Of a stretch of DNA of 36,705 nucleotides, positions 17,621-26,144 are shown piece after piece. Location: positions 1 to 36,705 of the forward strand of contig CACIOK010000009.1 in NCBI GenBank assembly GCA_902588255.1, written 5' to 3'. The translations under genes were made by a program, and so were the position numbers. A model generated the notes under the pieces. It saw only the letters and a list, made by a program, of their open reading frames with translations, made no database searches and had not been told where the DNA came from. Numbering within the stretch: position 1 is the stretch's first letter; every line of letters starts with the position of its first letter. Source of the DNA: an uncultured Pelagibacteraceae bacterium. GTDB lineage: Bacteria > Pseudomonadota > Alphaproteobacteria > Pelagibacterales > Pelagibacteraceae.

Positions 17621-18954
17621 ATAATTTTTTCGTTATCTAGCCAGGTTACATTAAAATCAGAATTTATAAATTTTTTATTGGTTAATAATTTTTTATGTAG
17701 AGGTATCGTTGTTACAATCCCTTCAATTACAAATTCATCTAATGATCTTATCATTCTTTGGATGGCTTCTGTTCTATTTCTTCCATGACATATAAGTTTA
17801 CAAACCATACTATCATAATACGGAGTTACCTTATAACCTTGGTAAATTGATCCATCCACTCTAGTTCTAAATCCAGATGGCTGATGGCACATTCCAATAA
17901 GCCCTGGTGATGGTTGAAAATTTTTACTGGCATCTTCCGCATTAATTCTGCATTCAATTGCATGTCCCCTTGGTTTAACATCATTTTGTTCAAGTGCAGT
18001 ATTTCCAGTAAAAGCAATAAAAATTTGCTCTTTTATAATATCTATACCTGTAACCATTTCGGTCACAGGATGTTCAACTTGAACTCTTGTGTTCATTTCT
18101 AAAAAATAAAATTTCTTATCTTCATAAATATATTCAACGGTACCGGCACCTTCGTATCCAATTTTGCTCACCATATTGACAGTTTTTTCAAGCAAATCTT
18201 TTCTTACATCATCACTTAAAATTGGACTTGGTGTTTCCTCAATAAGCTTTTGATGTCTTCTTTGAACTGAACAATCTCTTTCATAGAGATGTACAGTTCT
18301 ATTTTTACCAGATAAAACTTGAACTTCGATGTGTCTTGGGTTTTGAAAAAATTTTTCAATATACACTTCATCATTAGCAAAAAATTTTTTTGCTTCAGAT
18401 TTTGCTGACAAAAACAATTCTTCAAATTTATTTTCTTCAAAAACTATTTTCATACCCTTTCCACCACCACCACCTGCTGCTTTAATTAAAACTGGAAATC
18501 CAATTTTTTTAGAAATTTCTTTTGCTTCTTTAATATCTGAAATACCACCTTCAGAACCTTCGATTACCGGTAGTCCATTTTCTTTAGCAATTTTTTTAGC
18601 TTGAATTTTATCTCCCATCATTTTTATAAGTTTTGAAGATGGACCAATAAATTTTATATTATTTTCCTCTAAAATCTTTGCAAAATTTGAATTTTCCGAT
18701 AGAAATCCGTATCCAGGATGAACAGCTTCAGCACCAGTAAGTTCAATTGCTGACATTAAAGCAGGTATATTTAAATAACTATTTATTGGTTGATACGATC
18801 CTATGCAGACACTTTCATCTGCCAACCTGACATGCATTGAATCTTTGTCTACATCAGAATGGACTGCAACTGTTTGTATTCCCCATTCTTTACATGCTCT
18901 AATAATTCTAACAGCAATTTCTCCTCGGTTTGCAATTAATATTTTTTTAAACAT
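17617..18954 (-). CDS. accC: biotin carboxylase subunit of acetyl-CoA carboxylase
   Basis: AccC carboxylates the biotin on AccB with bicarbonate and ATP, the first half-reaction of malonyl-CoA synthesis. The N-terminal FKKILIANRGEIAVRIIRA, the ATP-grasp glycine loop KAAGGGGGKGMKIV, and the active-site blocks ERDCSVQRRHQKL and FLEMNTRVQVEHPVTE are all present. At 445 residues it is full length. It is the last gene of aroQ-accB-accC; its ATG overlaps the accB stop by one base (TAATG). It supplies the substrate for the fatty-acid genes at the left end of the window. Confidence 0.97.
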   Translation of the reverse strand: MFKKILIANRGEIAVRIIRACKEWGIQTVAVHSDVDKDSMHVRLADESVCIGSYQPINSYLNIPALMSAIELTGAEAVHPGYGFLSENSNFAKILEENNIKFIGPSSKLIKMMGDKIQAKKIAKENGLPVIEGSEGGISDIKEAKEISKKIGFPVLIKAAGGGGGKGMKIVFEENKFEELFLSAKSEAKKFFANDEVYIEKFFQNPRHIEVQVLSGKNRTVHLYERDCSVQRRHQKLIEETPSPILSDDVRKDLLEKTVNMVSKIGYEGAGTVEYIYEDKKFYFLEMNTRVQVEHPVTEMVTGIDIIKEQIFIAFTGNTALEQNDVKPRGHAIECRINAEDASKNFQPSPGLIGMCHQPSGFRTRVDGSIYQGYKVTPYYDSMVCKLICHGRNRTEAIQRMIRSLDEFVIEGIVTTIPLHKKLLTNKKFINSDFNVTWLDNEKII

Positions 18955-19388
18955 TAATCTAGGATCACAAGAGTCTGTCCAAATTCAACAGGAGAACCAT
19001 CTTGAATACATATTTCTTTTACTGTTCCATCAGATGTAGCTGGCACATGATTCATTGTTTTCATTGCTTCAACTATCATAACTGTATCTCCTTTTTTAAT
19101 TTTTTTTCCAACCTCAACAAATTTTTTTGCGCCAGGTTCTGGTGCAAGATAAGCAGTACCTATAATTGGCGATGTAACTTTTTTTCCTGCTGAAACTTCT
19201 CCAAATTCATCTATCTTTTCAGCTACAGTCCTAGTAGATTTTTTTAGATCTGTACTTTGGGACGATTTATTTGAAATTGATTTTGAAACTTTAATTTTAA
19301 GATCATTATTTCCATACTCAAGTTCTGTTAAATTAAATTCATTTAAATAGTCAGTTAATTCTTTTATTAATTTTTTATCTATTTTCAT
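18954..19388 (-). CDS. accB: biotin carboxyl carrier protein of acetyl-CoA carboxylase
   Basis: AccB carries carboxyl groups on biotin between AccC and the carboxyltransferase. Biotin attaches to Lys110 within EAMKTMNHV, a variant of the usual EAMKMMN motif with Thr after the lysine. The lipoyl/biotinyl fold covers residues about 70-144. An N-terminal helix (KLIKELTDYLNEFNLTELEY) and a Ser/Lys-rich linker precede it, typical of AccB. It has 144 residues. It lies between aroQ (4-base ATGA overlap) and accC (1-base overlap), in a tightly coupled operon. Confidence 0.97.
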   Translation of the reverse strand: MKIDKKLIKELTDYLNEFNLTELEYGNNDLKIKVSKSISNKSSQSTDLKKSTRTVAEKIDEFGEVSAGKKVTSPIIGTAYLAPEPGAKKFVEVGKKIKKGDTVMIVEAMKTMNHVPATSDGTVKEICIQDGSPVEFGQTLVILD

Positions 19389-19825
19389 TTTTTAATCATC
19401 TTTTGCATTGCAATTATGGCTAAAATATAACCGTCCGCACCAATTCCAAATATCCCTCCAGTTACGACATCGCTTATTAGGGATTTTTGCCTAAATTCTT
19501 CTCTCTTATAAATATTAGAAATATGAAGTTCAATAATTGGTTTTTTAAATATATTTAGTGCATCTCTTATAGCAACCGAGGTATGAGTAAAGCCCGCGGC
19601 GTTAATTATTATTCCATCACAACTATTTCTTGCTTCTTGTATGAGATTTACAATTTCCCCTTCTACATTTGATTGGTTAAAATTTAGATTAATATTTAAT
19701 TCTTTTGATTTTTCTAAACAATTTTTCTTTAACTCTTCAAAAGTGATAGAGCCATATTGTGATTGTTCTCTTTCACCTAATAGATTAAGATTTGGACCAT
19801 TAATTATTAAAATATTATTACTCAT
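19385..19825 (-). CDS. aroQ: 3-dehydroquinate dehydratase, type II
   Basis: AroQ dehydrates 3-dehydroquinate to 3-dehydroshikimate in the shikimate pathway. The type II landmarks are the flexible active-site loop NGPNLNLLGEREQSQYG (catalytic Arg and Tyr), IINAAGFTHTSVAIRDAL and the His-containing ELHISNIYKREEFR. It has 146 residues, as expected. It is first in the aroQ-accB-accC operon, an arrangement common in proteobacteria. Its start codon is only 16 bases from that of the divergent thiS. Confidence 0.97.
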   Translation of the reverse strand: MSNNILIINGPNLNLLGEREQSQYGSITFEELKKNCLEKSKELNINLNFNQSNVEGEIVNLIQEARNSCDGIIINAAGFTHTSVAIRDALNIFKKPIIELHISNIYKREEFRQKSLISDVVTGGIFGIGADGYILAIIAMQKMIKK

Positions 19826-19841
19826 CTGTTAATTATATATT

Positions 19842-20060
19842 ATGAAAAATATAAAAAAAATAAAAATTAAAATAAACGGCAAATTATCGATAATTCAAGA
19901 TAATGTTACTTTATATAGCTACCTAATAAAACTTAAAGTTCCTATAAAAAAGGTCGCAATTGAATTAAATCAAGAAATAGTTGATAAAAACCTCTTGAAA
20001 AAAATTAAATTAAAAAAAAACGATAAAATTGAAATAGTTCATTTTATAGGTGGAGGTTAA
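19842..20060 (+). CDS. thiS: sulfur carrier protein ThiS
   Basis: ThiS is a ubiquitin-like carrier whose C-terminal glycine is converted to a thiocarboxylate that donates sulfur to the thiazole of thiamine. This 72-residue protein ends in VHFIGGG, so the essential terminal Gly-Gly is intact, and has the beta-grasp pattern ([17 protein letters not shown] at the start). It is immediately upstream of thiG, with 2 bases between stop and start. Confidence 0.93.
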   Translation: MKNIKKIKIKINGKLSIIQDNVTLYSYLIKLKVPIKKVAIELNQEIVDKNLLKKIKLKKNDKIEIVHFIGGG

Positions 20061-20062
20061 GA

Positions 20063-20836
20063 TTGAAGAAAGATCAATTAAAAATTGCTAATAAAAAATT
20101 TAATTCTAGATTAATAGTTGGAACAGGCAAATATAAAAATATGTCAGAATGCGCTAAAGCAGTTAAGCTTTCAGGGGCAGAAATTGTTACAGTTGCAGTA
20201 AGAAGAGTAAATATTACAAATAAAAACAAACCATTATTGATGGACTATTTAGATCCAAAAAAAATTACATATTTACCTAACACAGCTGGGTGTTTTAATT
20301 CTAATGATGCTCTAAGAACTTTGCGTTTAGCAAGAGAAATAGGCGGTTGGAAATTGGTTAAACTTGAAGTTTTAGGAGATAAAAAAACTTTATATCCTGA
20401 TATGATTGAAACACTTAAATCAACAATGGTTTTAACTAAAGAAGGTTTTAAAGTGATGGTGTATTGCACAGACGATCCTTTAATGGCTAAAAAACTAGAA
20501 GATGCTGGTGCGTCCGCGATCATGCCCTTAGCCGCTCCTATAGGATCGGGTCTAGGAATTCAAAATAAAATTAATATTCAAATAATTAGAGATCAAACAA
20601 AGTTGCCTGTTATTATTGATGCTGGTCTAGGTCAAGCTTCTGATGCTTCAATAGCCATGGAATTAGGATGTGATGGGGTTTTAGTTAATACTGCAATTGC
20701 GATGGCAAAAAATCCAATGCAAATGGCTTTAGCTTTTAAAAATTCGGTTATAGCCGGCAGACAATCTTATCTTTCTGGAAGAATTGAAAAGTCTTTATTT
20801 GGAAAACCATCTTCACCTAAAAAAGGAGTTATTTAG
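20063..20836 (+). CDS. thiG: thiazole synthase
   Basis: ThiG condenses deoxyxylulose phosphate, dehydroglycine and ThiS-thiocarboxylate into the thiazole phosphate moiety of thiamine. It is a TIM-barrel protein of 257 residues with typical blocks: [53 protein letters not shown] (Lys100 is the probable Schiff-base lysine) and [27 protein letters not shown]. The start is a TTG at 20063, supported by a strong GGAGG at 20052-20056 with 6-base spacing, itself inside the end of thiS. The 3' end overlaps rne by 8 bases. Other thiamine genes are not adjacent. Confidence 0.96.
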   Translation: MKKDQLKIANKKFNSRLIVGTGKYKNMSECAKAVKLSGAEIVTVAVRRVNITNKNKPLLMDYLDPKKITYLPNTAGCFNSNDALRTLRLAREIGGWKLVKLEVLGDKKTLYPDMIETLKSTMVLTKEGFKVMVYCTDDPLMAKKLEDAGASAIMPLAAPIGSGLGIQNKINIQIIRDQTKLPVIIDAGLGQASDASIAMELGCDGVLVNTAIAMAKNPMQMALAFKNSVIAGRQSYLSGRIEKSLFGKPSSPKKGVI

Positions 20837-22607
20837 TTTTCTTTTTATAAAATTTTTTTCTAAAAAATTTCTTCTTTTTAAATGAATTTTTTCCCATATT
20901 TTTTTTCGACTCAATATTGTTGTTAACATTGATTTCCTTCATTTTTTTAATTTGAGTAAATTTTTCTATTTTTTCTAGAGTTTTTTTAGACTTGTTTTGA
21001 AGGTCGATTACATATTCTGGTATAATTAAAGAGTTATCAGCTATTATTTTAATTTTAATTTTATTTTTTTGCTCAAAGTATTTTAAATCATCAATAAAAT
21101 TTTCTTTCATAAAATTTGATACTTTTTCACAAATTTTTAAATCAACAAATTTTGCTTTGTTTGAAATTGATTTAATTTCAATTAGTTTTAGAACTTTAAA
21201 AGCAAAAGACTCCTTTGTTAATGAAACTTCCCACTTAACAGAACTTTCTCTTAGTCTTTGTCTAGACATTTCAAGTAAACCAAAATTACTTATTCGACCT
21301 ATTTGAATTCTTGCTCTGTCTGATCTACATTTTTCTTTAAGTCTTTTTTCAACTAATCTTCTATTTGAATAACTAAGCATATCAATAAAATCAATAATAA
21401 TAAGACCTGACAAATCTCTGATTTTAATCTGTCTAGAAATTTCATCAGCTGCCTCAAGGTTTGTATCTAAAGCGGTACTTTCGACATTTTTTTGTTTTAT
21501 AGATTTTCCCGAGTTAACATCGATAGAAACCAAAGCTTCTGTTGGGTTTATTACTAAATAACCACCTGAGTTCAATTTCACTTGTGTATCAAAAATTTCA
21601 TTTAATTTTAATTCAATGTTTTCTTTATAAAAAAGTGGGACTTTATCTCTATATTTTTTTATTTTTTTTACATGGCTAGGCATTATTATTTTCATAAAAT
21701 TTTGAGCTTTTTTATAACCCTCGTTACCTTCTATAATAATATTTTTTGTATCTTCATCATACATATCTCTTAAAGTTCTTTTTATGATTTCACTTTCTTG
21801 ATGTATTAATGTTGGCGCAATAGAATTTATTGCAGTTTCTTTAATTGAGTTCCAAACGTTGATTAAATTTTGAAGATCATGATCGATTTCATTTTTAGTT
21901 TTATTTGATCCGGCAGTTCGAACAATTAAACCCATTTCGTTGGGAATTTTAATTTCATTAAGTATACTTCTTATTTTTTTTCTATCATTTGGATTAAAAA
22001 TTTTTCTTGAAATTCCTCCTCCTTTAGGTGTGTTAGGCATTAAAACAATGTACTTTCCAGCAATGGAAATAAAAGTTGTTAAAGCAGCTCCCTTTAGACC
22101 TCTTTCATCTTTTAAAACCTGAATAAGTATAACTTGATTTGGTTTTATAACTTCTTGTATCTTATATCTTTTCGGACGATATTTTTTTTCATTTTTTAAT
22201 TGTTCTTCATTATTATTTAAATTTTCAGGTTTTTTTTCTACTGGGTCGGTCACCTCAAGATTGCCTTCGCTTAAGTTTTTTTCCTCTAATTTCTGACTTT
22301 CTTTTTGAAGTTCTTCTCTATCTTTTTCTTCTTCTTCTTTTATTTTTTGTAAATCACTTTGTGGAATTTGATAATAATCTGATTGGATATCATTGAAAGA
22401 AAGGAAGCCATGTCTTTCTCGACCGAAATCTATAAAAGCTGCTTGTAGAGAAGGCTCAACTCTACTTACTTTGCCCAGGTATATATTGTTTTTTATTAGA
22501 TTATTTCTTATACTTTCGTATTCGTAATCTTCAATATTTCCGTTTGATTTAAGTACAACCCTAGTTTCATTTGGATGCGAAGCATCAATATATAAATTCT
22601 TTTCCAT
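20829..22607 (-). CDS. rne: ribonuclease E/G
   Basis: This is the endoribonuclease for mRNA turnover and rRNA/tRNA processing. Its N-terminal S1 RNA-binding domain (about residues 35-190) carries a charged insertion at about 82-142, as often seen in alphaproteobacterial RNase E. The DNase I-like catalytic metal ligands are intact: Asp363 in SIDVNSGKS and Asp406 in IIIDFIDM. The block [23 protein letters not shown] (about 431-453) is diagnostic. Immediately after it, where RNase E/G proteins carry the zinc-link CPxCxG motif, this protein has [16 protein letters not shown] with no cysteine. The C-terminus is a short basic tail instead of a long degradosome scaffold. The family call is certain; E versus G is less so. 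It is divergent from mrcA with a 102-base gap. Confidence 0.93.
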   Translation of the reverse strand: MEKNLYIDASHPNETRVVLKSNGNIEDYEYESIRNNLIKNNIYLGKVSRVEPSLQAAFIDFGRERHGFLSFNDIQSDYYQIPQSDLQKIKEEEEKDREELQKESQKLEEKNLSEGNLEVTDPVEKKPENLNNNEEQLKNEKKYRPKRYKIQEVIKPNQVILIQVLKDERGLKGAALTTFISIAGKYIVLMPNTPKGGGISRKIFNPNDRKKIRSILNEIKIPNEMGLIVRTAGSNKTKNEIDHDLQNLINVWNSIKETAINSIAPTLIHQESEIIKRTLRDMYDEDTKNIIIEGNEGYKKAQNFMKIIMPSHVKKIKKYRDKVPLFYKENIELKLNEIFDTQVKLNSGGYLVINPTEALVSIDVNSGKSIKQKNVESTALDTNLEAADEISRQIKIRDLSGLIIIDFIDMLSYSNRRLVEKRLKEKCRSDRARIQIGRISNFGLLEMSRQRLRESSVKWEVSLTKESFAFKVLKLIEIKSISNKAKFVDLKICEKVSNFMKENFIDDLKYFEQKNKIKIKIIADNSLIIPEYVIDLQNKSKKTLEKIEKFTQIKKMKEINVNNNIESKKNMGKNSFKKKKFFRKKFYKKKTK

Positions 22608-22709
22608 AAAATGTTGATTAATTTTTTCATTTATTTATTTATTTTTATAAATTTAGTTTTAATTCTTGTGCCATATGTTTAACAAATTCGTATATTAAAT
22701 AATACAAAA

Positions 22710-25046
22710 ATGAGTCAATTTGTTAAAAAAATATTAATATTAATTTCAAGCGGAATCTTATTTGGTGCATTATGTATACTGGCCGTTTTATGGGTTTTTT
22801 CGAATAATCTACCAGATTATAAGTTTTTAAAGAATTACAAACCTTCAGTTTCAAGCAAAGTTTATTCTGGAGAAGGACAGCTTGTGAGTGATTTTTCTTC
22901 TGAGAAAAGAATATTCATTCCTTACGATGCTATTCCAAGAAAAATTATAAACTCTTTTTTGTCAGCTGAAGATAAAAATTTCTTTACACATCCTGGAGTT
23001 GATGCAAAAGGAGTTTTAAGAGCAGTTATAAACAATATTTTTAATGTAATTTATTCTAAAAGATTAGAAGGTGCTTCTACTATTACTCAACAAGTTGCGA
23101 AAAATTTTTTACTTACAAATGAAGTAAGTTTAAATAGGAAATTAAAAGAAGCCATTCTTGCATTTAGAATTGAAAGAGCATTAAGCAAAGAGAGAATTTT
23201 AGAGTTATATTTAAATCAAATTTATTTAGGCGAAGGAACATATGGAATTGCTTCAGCAAGTCTAAAATATTTTGACAAGTCAATAAATGAATTGGAGTAT
23301 GAAGAGTCAGCTCTTCTTGCGGCTTTGCCTAAAGCTCCTAGTAAATATAATCCCTATAAAAATATTAAAATAGCAAAATTTAGAAGAAATTTAGTTTTAA
23401 AAAATTTATTGGATAATAATTATATTACAAAAGAGGACTATAAAAAATATCAGAGAAAAGAAATTTTACTGAAAAAAAGAAAAAAAATTTATTTGGAAGA
23501 CACAAGATACTATGTTGAAGATATTAGAAAAGATATTGTTAATAAATTTGGTTTTGAAAAAGTATATAAACAAGGATTTAATATAAAGACTCCATTAAAT
23601 TTAAATTTACAAGATGTTGCTACTAATTCTTTAAGAAAAGGACTAATTAAATATGATCAAAGAAGAGGGTGGAGAGGACCAATAGTTAATAAAAAAATTT
23701 CAGATAATTGGAATAAAAATTTAGAAGAACATTTTTTAGAAAATTCTCTTGATTGGCAAATCGCAATTATTAAAAAAATTAATGAGTTTTCATTAGATAT
23801 AGAAACAATTAATAAAAAAAAAGGTAAAATAAAAAATGAAGACTTATCTTGGACCAAAAAAGAAATCAATACATTTAATATAGGAGATGTCATTTATGTT
23901 AAAAAATCTGATAATAATTTTTATGAATTAAAACAATTACCAAAAGTAAATGGTTCAATTGTAGTAATGGACCCTTTTACAGGTAGAGTGCTAGCTTTAA
24001 GTGGTGGGTTTAGTTTTAAAAAGAGTGAGTTCAATAGAGCAACTCAAGCTTTAAGACAACCCGGATCAGCTTTTAAACCTTTTATTTACGCTTTGGCTCT
24101 AGAAAATAATTATTCACCTTCAACATTAGTTTTAGATGCTCCATTAGTATTAGAGCAAGGTTCAGACTTAAAAATGTGGAAACCAGAAAATTATGGAAAA
24201 AAATTTTATGGCCCATCAACTTTAAGAACAGGTTTGGAAAAATCTAGAAACTTAATGACTGTTAGAGTAGCCCAAGACCTAGGAGTAAAAAAAATTGTTA
24301 ATTTTTCGAAAAAGCTAGGAATTTATGAAGACCCCGATGAACTTTTATCAATTTCATTAGGGTCTACAGAAACAACACTTATGAAACTAACCACAGCATA
24401 TTGCTCATTTGTAAATGGAGGAAAATTAGTTAAACCAATTATGATTGATAGAATTCAAGATAGTGAAGGAGTTACGATTTATAATTCTGAACAAAGAACT
24501 TGTGATGATTGTGAACAATTAACTTTTGATAGCACTAAAGTTCCAAAAATTTCAGATAATTTTAATCAAATTTTTTCACCAGAAAGTGCATATCAAATGA
24601 CATCGATGTTAGAGGGGGTAGTGAAAAGAGGAACAGGTAAAAGATTAGGAGATCTAAATTTAGATATTGCTGGAAAAACAGGAACAACAAATAAAAATAC
24701 TGATACATGGTTTATAGGTTTTACATCTAAGTTAGTAGTTGGTGTTTATGTTGGAATGGATGAACCAAAACCTTTAGGAAGGCACGAAACAGGAGCAAAA
24801 ACTGCTATGCCAATTTTTAAAGAATTTGTTGAAAAAGCTATAAAAAAAAAAGATGCCAGACCTTTTAAAGTAGCTGATAATATTATTATGATGGTTGTTG
24901 ATCCTTCAAGTGGAAAAAAATCTAGTTTTGCATCAAAAAAAACAATCGTAGAAGTATTTAAAAAAAATAAAACCTCTTCATTAAATGAGGAAAATATTGA
25001 TATTAATAATAGATTTAGAAACAATAATATATTAAGATTCTATTAA
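22710..25046 (+). CDS. mrcA: penicillin-binding protein 1A (transglycosylase/transpeptidase)
   Basis: This bifunctional class A PBP polymerises and cross-links peptidoglycan. An N-terminal membrane anchor spans about residues 7-30. The GT51 transglycosylase domain follows, with its catalytic Glu87 in SAEDKNFFTHPGVD and the block GASTITQQVAKNFLL. An OB-like insertion precedes the transpeptidase domain, whose motifs are SAFK (Ser453, Lys456), SRN (from Ser512) and KTGT (from Lys656). The 778-residue length is normal. Its TAA overlaps the ATG of prfB (TAATG), so the two genes are translationally coupled. Confidence 0.96.
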   Translation: MSQFVKKILILISSGILFGALCILAVLWVFSNNLPDYKFLKNYKPSVSSKVYSGEGQLVSDFSSEKRIFIPYDAIPRKIINSFLSAEDKNFFTHPGVDAKGVLRAVINNIFNVIYSKRLEGASTITQQVAKNFLLTNEVSLNRKLKEAILAFRIERALSKERILELYLNQIYLGEGTYGIASASLKYFDKSINELEYEESALLAALPKAPSKYNPYKNIKIAKFRRNLVLKNLLDNNYITKEDYKKYQRKEILLKKRKKIYLEDTRYYVEDIRKDIVNKFGFEKVYKQGFNIKTPLNLNLQDVATNSLRKGLIKYDQRRGWRGPIVNKKISDNWNKNLEEHFLENSLDWQIAIIKKINEFSLDIETINKKKGKIKNEDLSWTKKEINTFNIGDVIYVKKSDNNFYELKQLPKVNGSIVVMDPFTGRVLALSGGFSFKKSEFNRATQALRQPGSAFKPFIYALALENNYSPSTLVLDAPLVLEQGSDLKMWKPENYGKKFYGPSTLRTGLEKSRNLMTVRVAQDLGVKKIVNFSKKLGIYEDPDELLSISLGSTETTLMKLTTAYCSFVNGGKLVKPIMIDRIQDSEGVTIYNSEQRTCDDCEQLTFDSTKVPKISDNFNQIFSPESAYQMTSMLEGVVKRGTGKRLGDLNLDIAGKTGTTNKNTDTWFIGFTSKLVVGVYVGMDEPKPLGRHETGAKTAMPIFKEFVEKAIKKKDARPFKVADNIIMMVVDPSSGKKSSFASKKTIVEVFKKNKTSSLNEENIDINNRFRNNNILRFY

Positions 25047-26144
25047 TGGAAAACGAATTTTTAAATTATAAAAATGATATCTTAAAAATTTCTCAAAGAA
25101 TTAAGGAGTATCTTTGAGAATAATAAAATTAGACATATATTAGACGAAAATAATAAAAAGATAATCAAAAATGATTTTTGGCAAAATAGAATTGAAGCTC
25201 AAAAAGTATTAAAAGAAAAAAAACTCCACGAAGATCTAATAAATTCTTACGAAAAATCAATTAAAGAGCTCAACGATTTGGAAGAGTTGCAAAAATTAGC
25301 CTCAGATGAAAATAATCAAACAATTATCAATGAAAACTTAAAAAAAATTAAAAACTTAAAAAATGAAACAAAAAAAAATGAAATAAAATGTTTTCTTTCA
25401 GGTGAAAGTGACGGTTTAGACTGTTATTTAGAAATACATGCTGGGGCAGGAGGAACTGAAAGCCAAGATTGGGCTGAAATGTTAAGAAGAATGTATGTTA
25501 AGTGGTCCAATAATAAAAATTTTAAATTTAAAATCATCAGTGAACATAAAGGTGATGAAGCAGGTATAAAATCATCTACAATTAAAATTGAAGGAGACTA
25601 TATTTATGGTTTGTTAAAATCAGAGTCTGGTATTCATAGATTGGTTAGAATATCTCCATTCGACTCAGGAGCAAGAAGACACACAAGTTTTGCTAGTATT
25701 TGGGTTTATCCAGTTGTGGATGAAAATGTAAATATAGAAATAAAAGAAAAGGATTTAAGAATCGACACTTATAGATCTAGTGGAGCAGGAGGACAGCACG
25801 TAAATACAACTGATAGCGCTGTAAGGATAACACATACACCCTCAAAAATTGTTGTTCAGTGTCAAAATGAGAGATCTCAACATAAGAATAAAGAAACTTG
25901 TATGAATATGTTAAAAGCTAGACTTTATGACTATGAAATAAAAAAAAGAGAAAAGGAGACAAAAAGTTTGGAAAGTTCTAAATCTGACATCGGATGGGGT
26001 CATCAAATAAGATCATACGTTTTACACCCTTATCGCTTAGTAAAAGATAATAGAACAGATCAAGAAAGCTCAAATCCTGATAAAGTCTTGGACGGAGAAA
26101 TTGATGAATTTATAGAAAGCTCACTTTACAAAATCAATGTTTAA
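25046..26144 (+). CDS. prfB: peptide chain release factor 2, with programmed +1 frameshift
   Basis: RF2 terminates translation at UAA and UGA. The coding sequence is in two frames: ATG at 25046 through CTT at 25112-25114 (23 codons), then an in-frame TGA at 25115-25117. Skipping base 25115 continues from GAG at 25116 to the stop at 26144, giving 365 residues, the same as E. coli RF2. The recoding site is canonical: an internal Shine-Dalgarno (AAGGAG) and TATCTTTGA, where slippage on CUU U is favoured when RF2 is scarce. The stop-recognition SPF is at residues 203-205 and the catalytic GGQ at 248-250. It overlaps mrcA by 1 base and the AsmA-like gene by 8 bases. Confidence 0.97.
25101..25117 (+). 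promoter_or_regulatory. prfB +1 frameshift and autoregulatory site
   Basis: The stretch reads TTAAGGAGTATCTTTGA. AGGAG (25104-25108) can pair with the 16S anti-Shine-Dalgarno at the short 3-base distance (TAT) that promotes +1 slippage, followed by the slippery CTT T and the UGA recognised by RF2 itself. This is the classical RF2 autoregulation element. The base after UGA is G, not the C of E. coli. Confidence 0.95.

Noticed and set aside
22608..22709. Promoter motifs in the rne/mrcA divergent gap
   Set aside because: Several TATATT- and TTGTGC-like hexamers exist, but none has good spacing; the gap is AT-rich (including TTTA-type repeats), so any call would be chance.
25046..25277. Apparent short 23-codon frame and frameshift at the start of prfB, as if a pseudogene
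   Set aside because: The internal Shine-Dalgarno plus CTTTGA is the known RF2 recoding site, and the two frames join into a 365-residue RF2 with intact SPF and GGQ.
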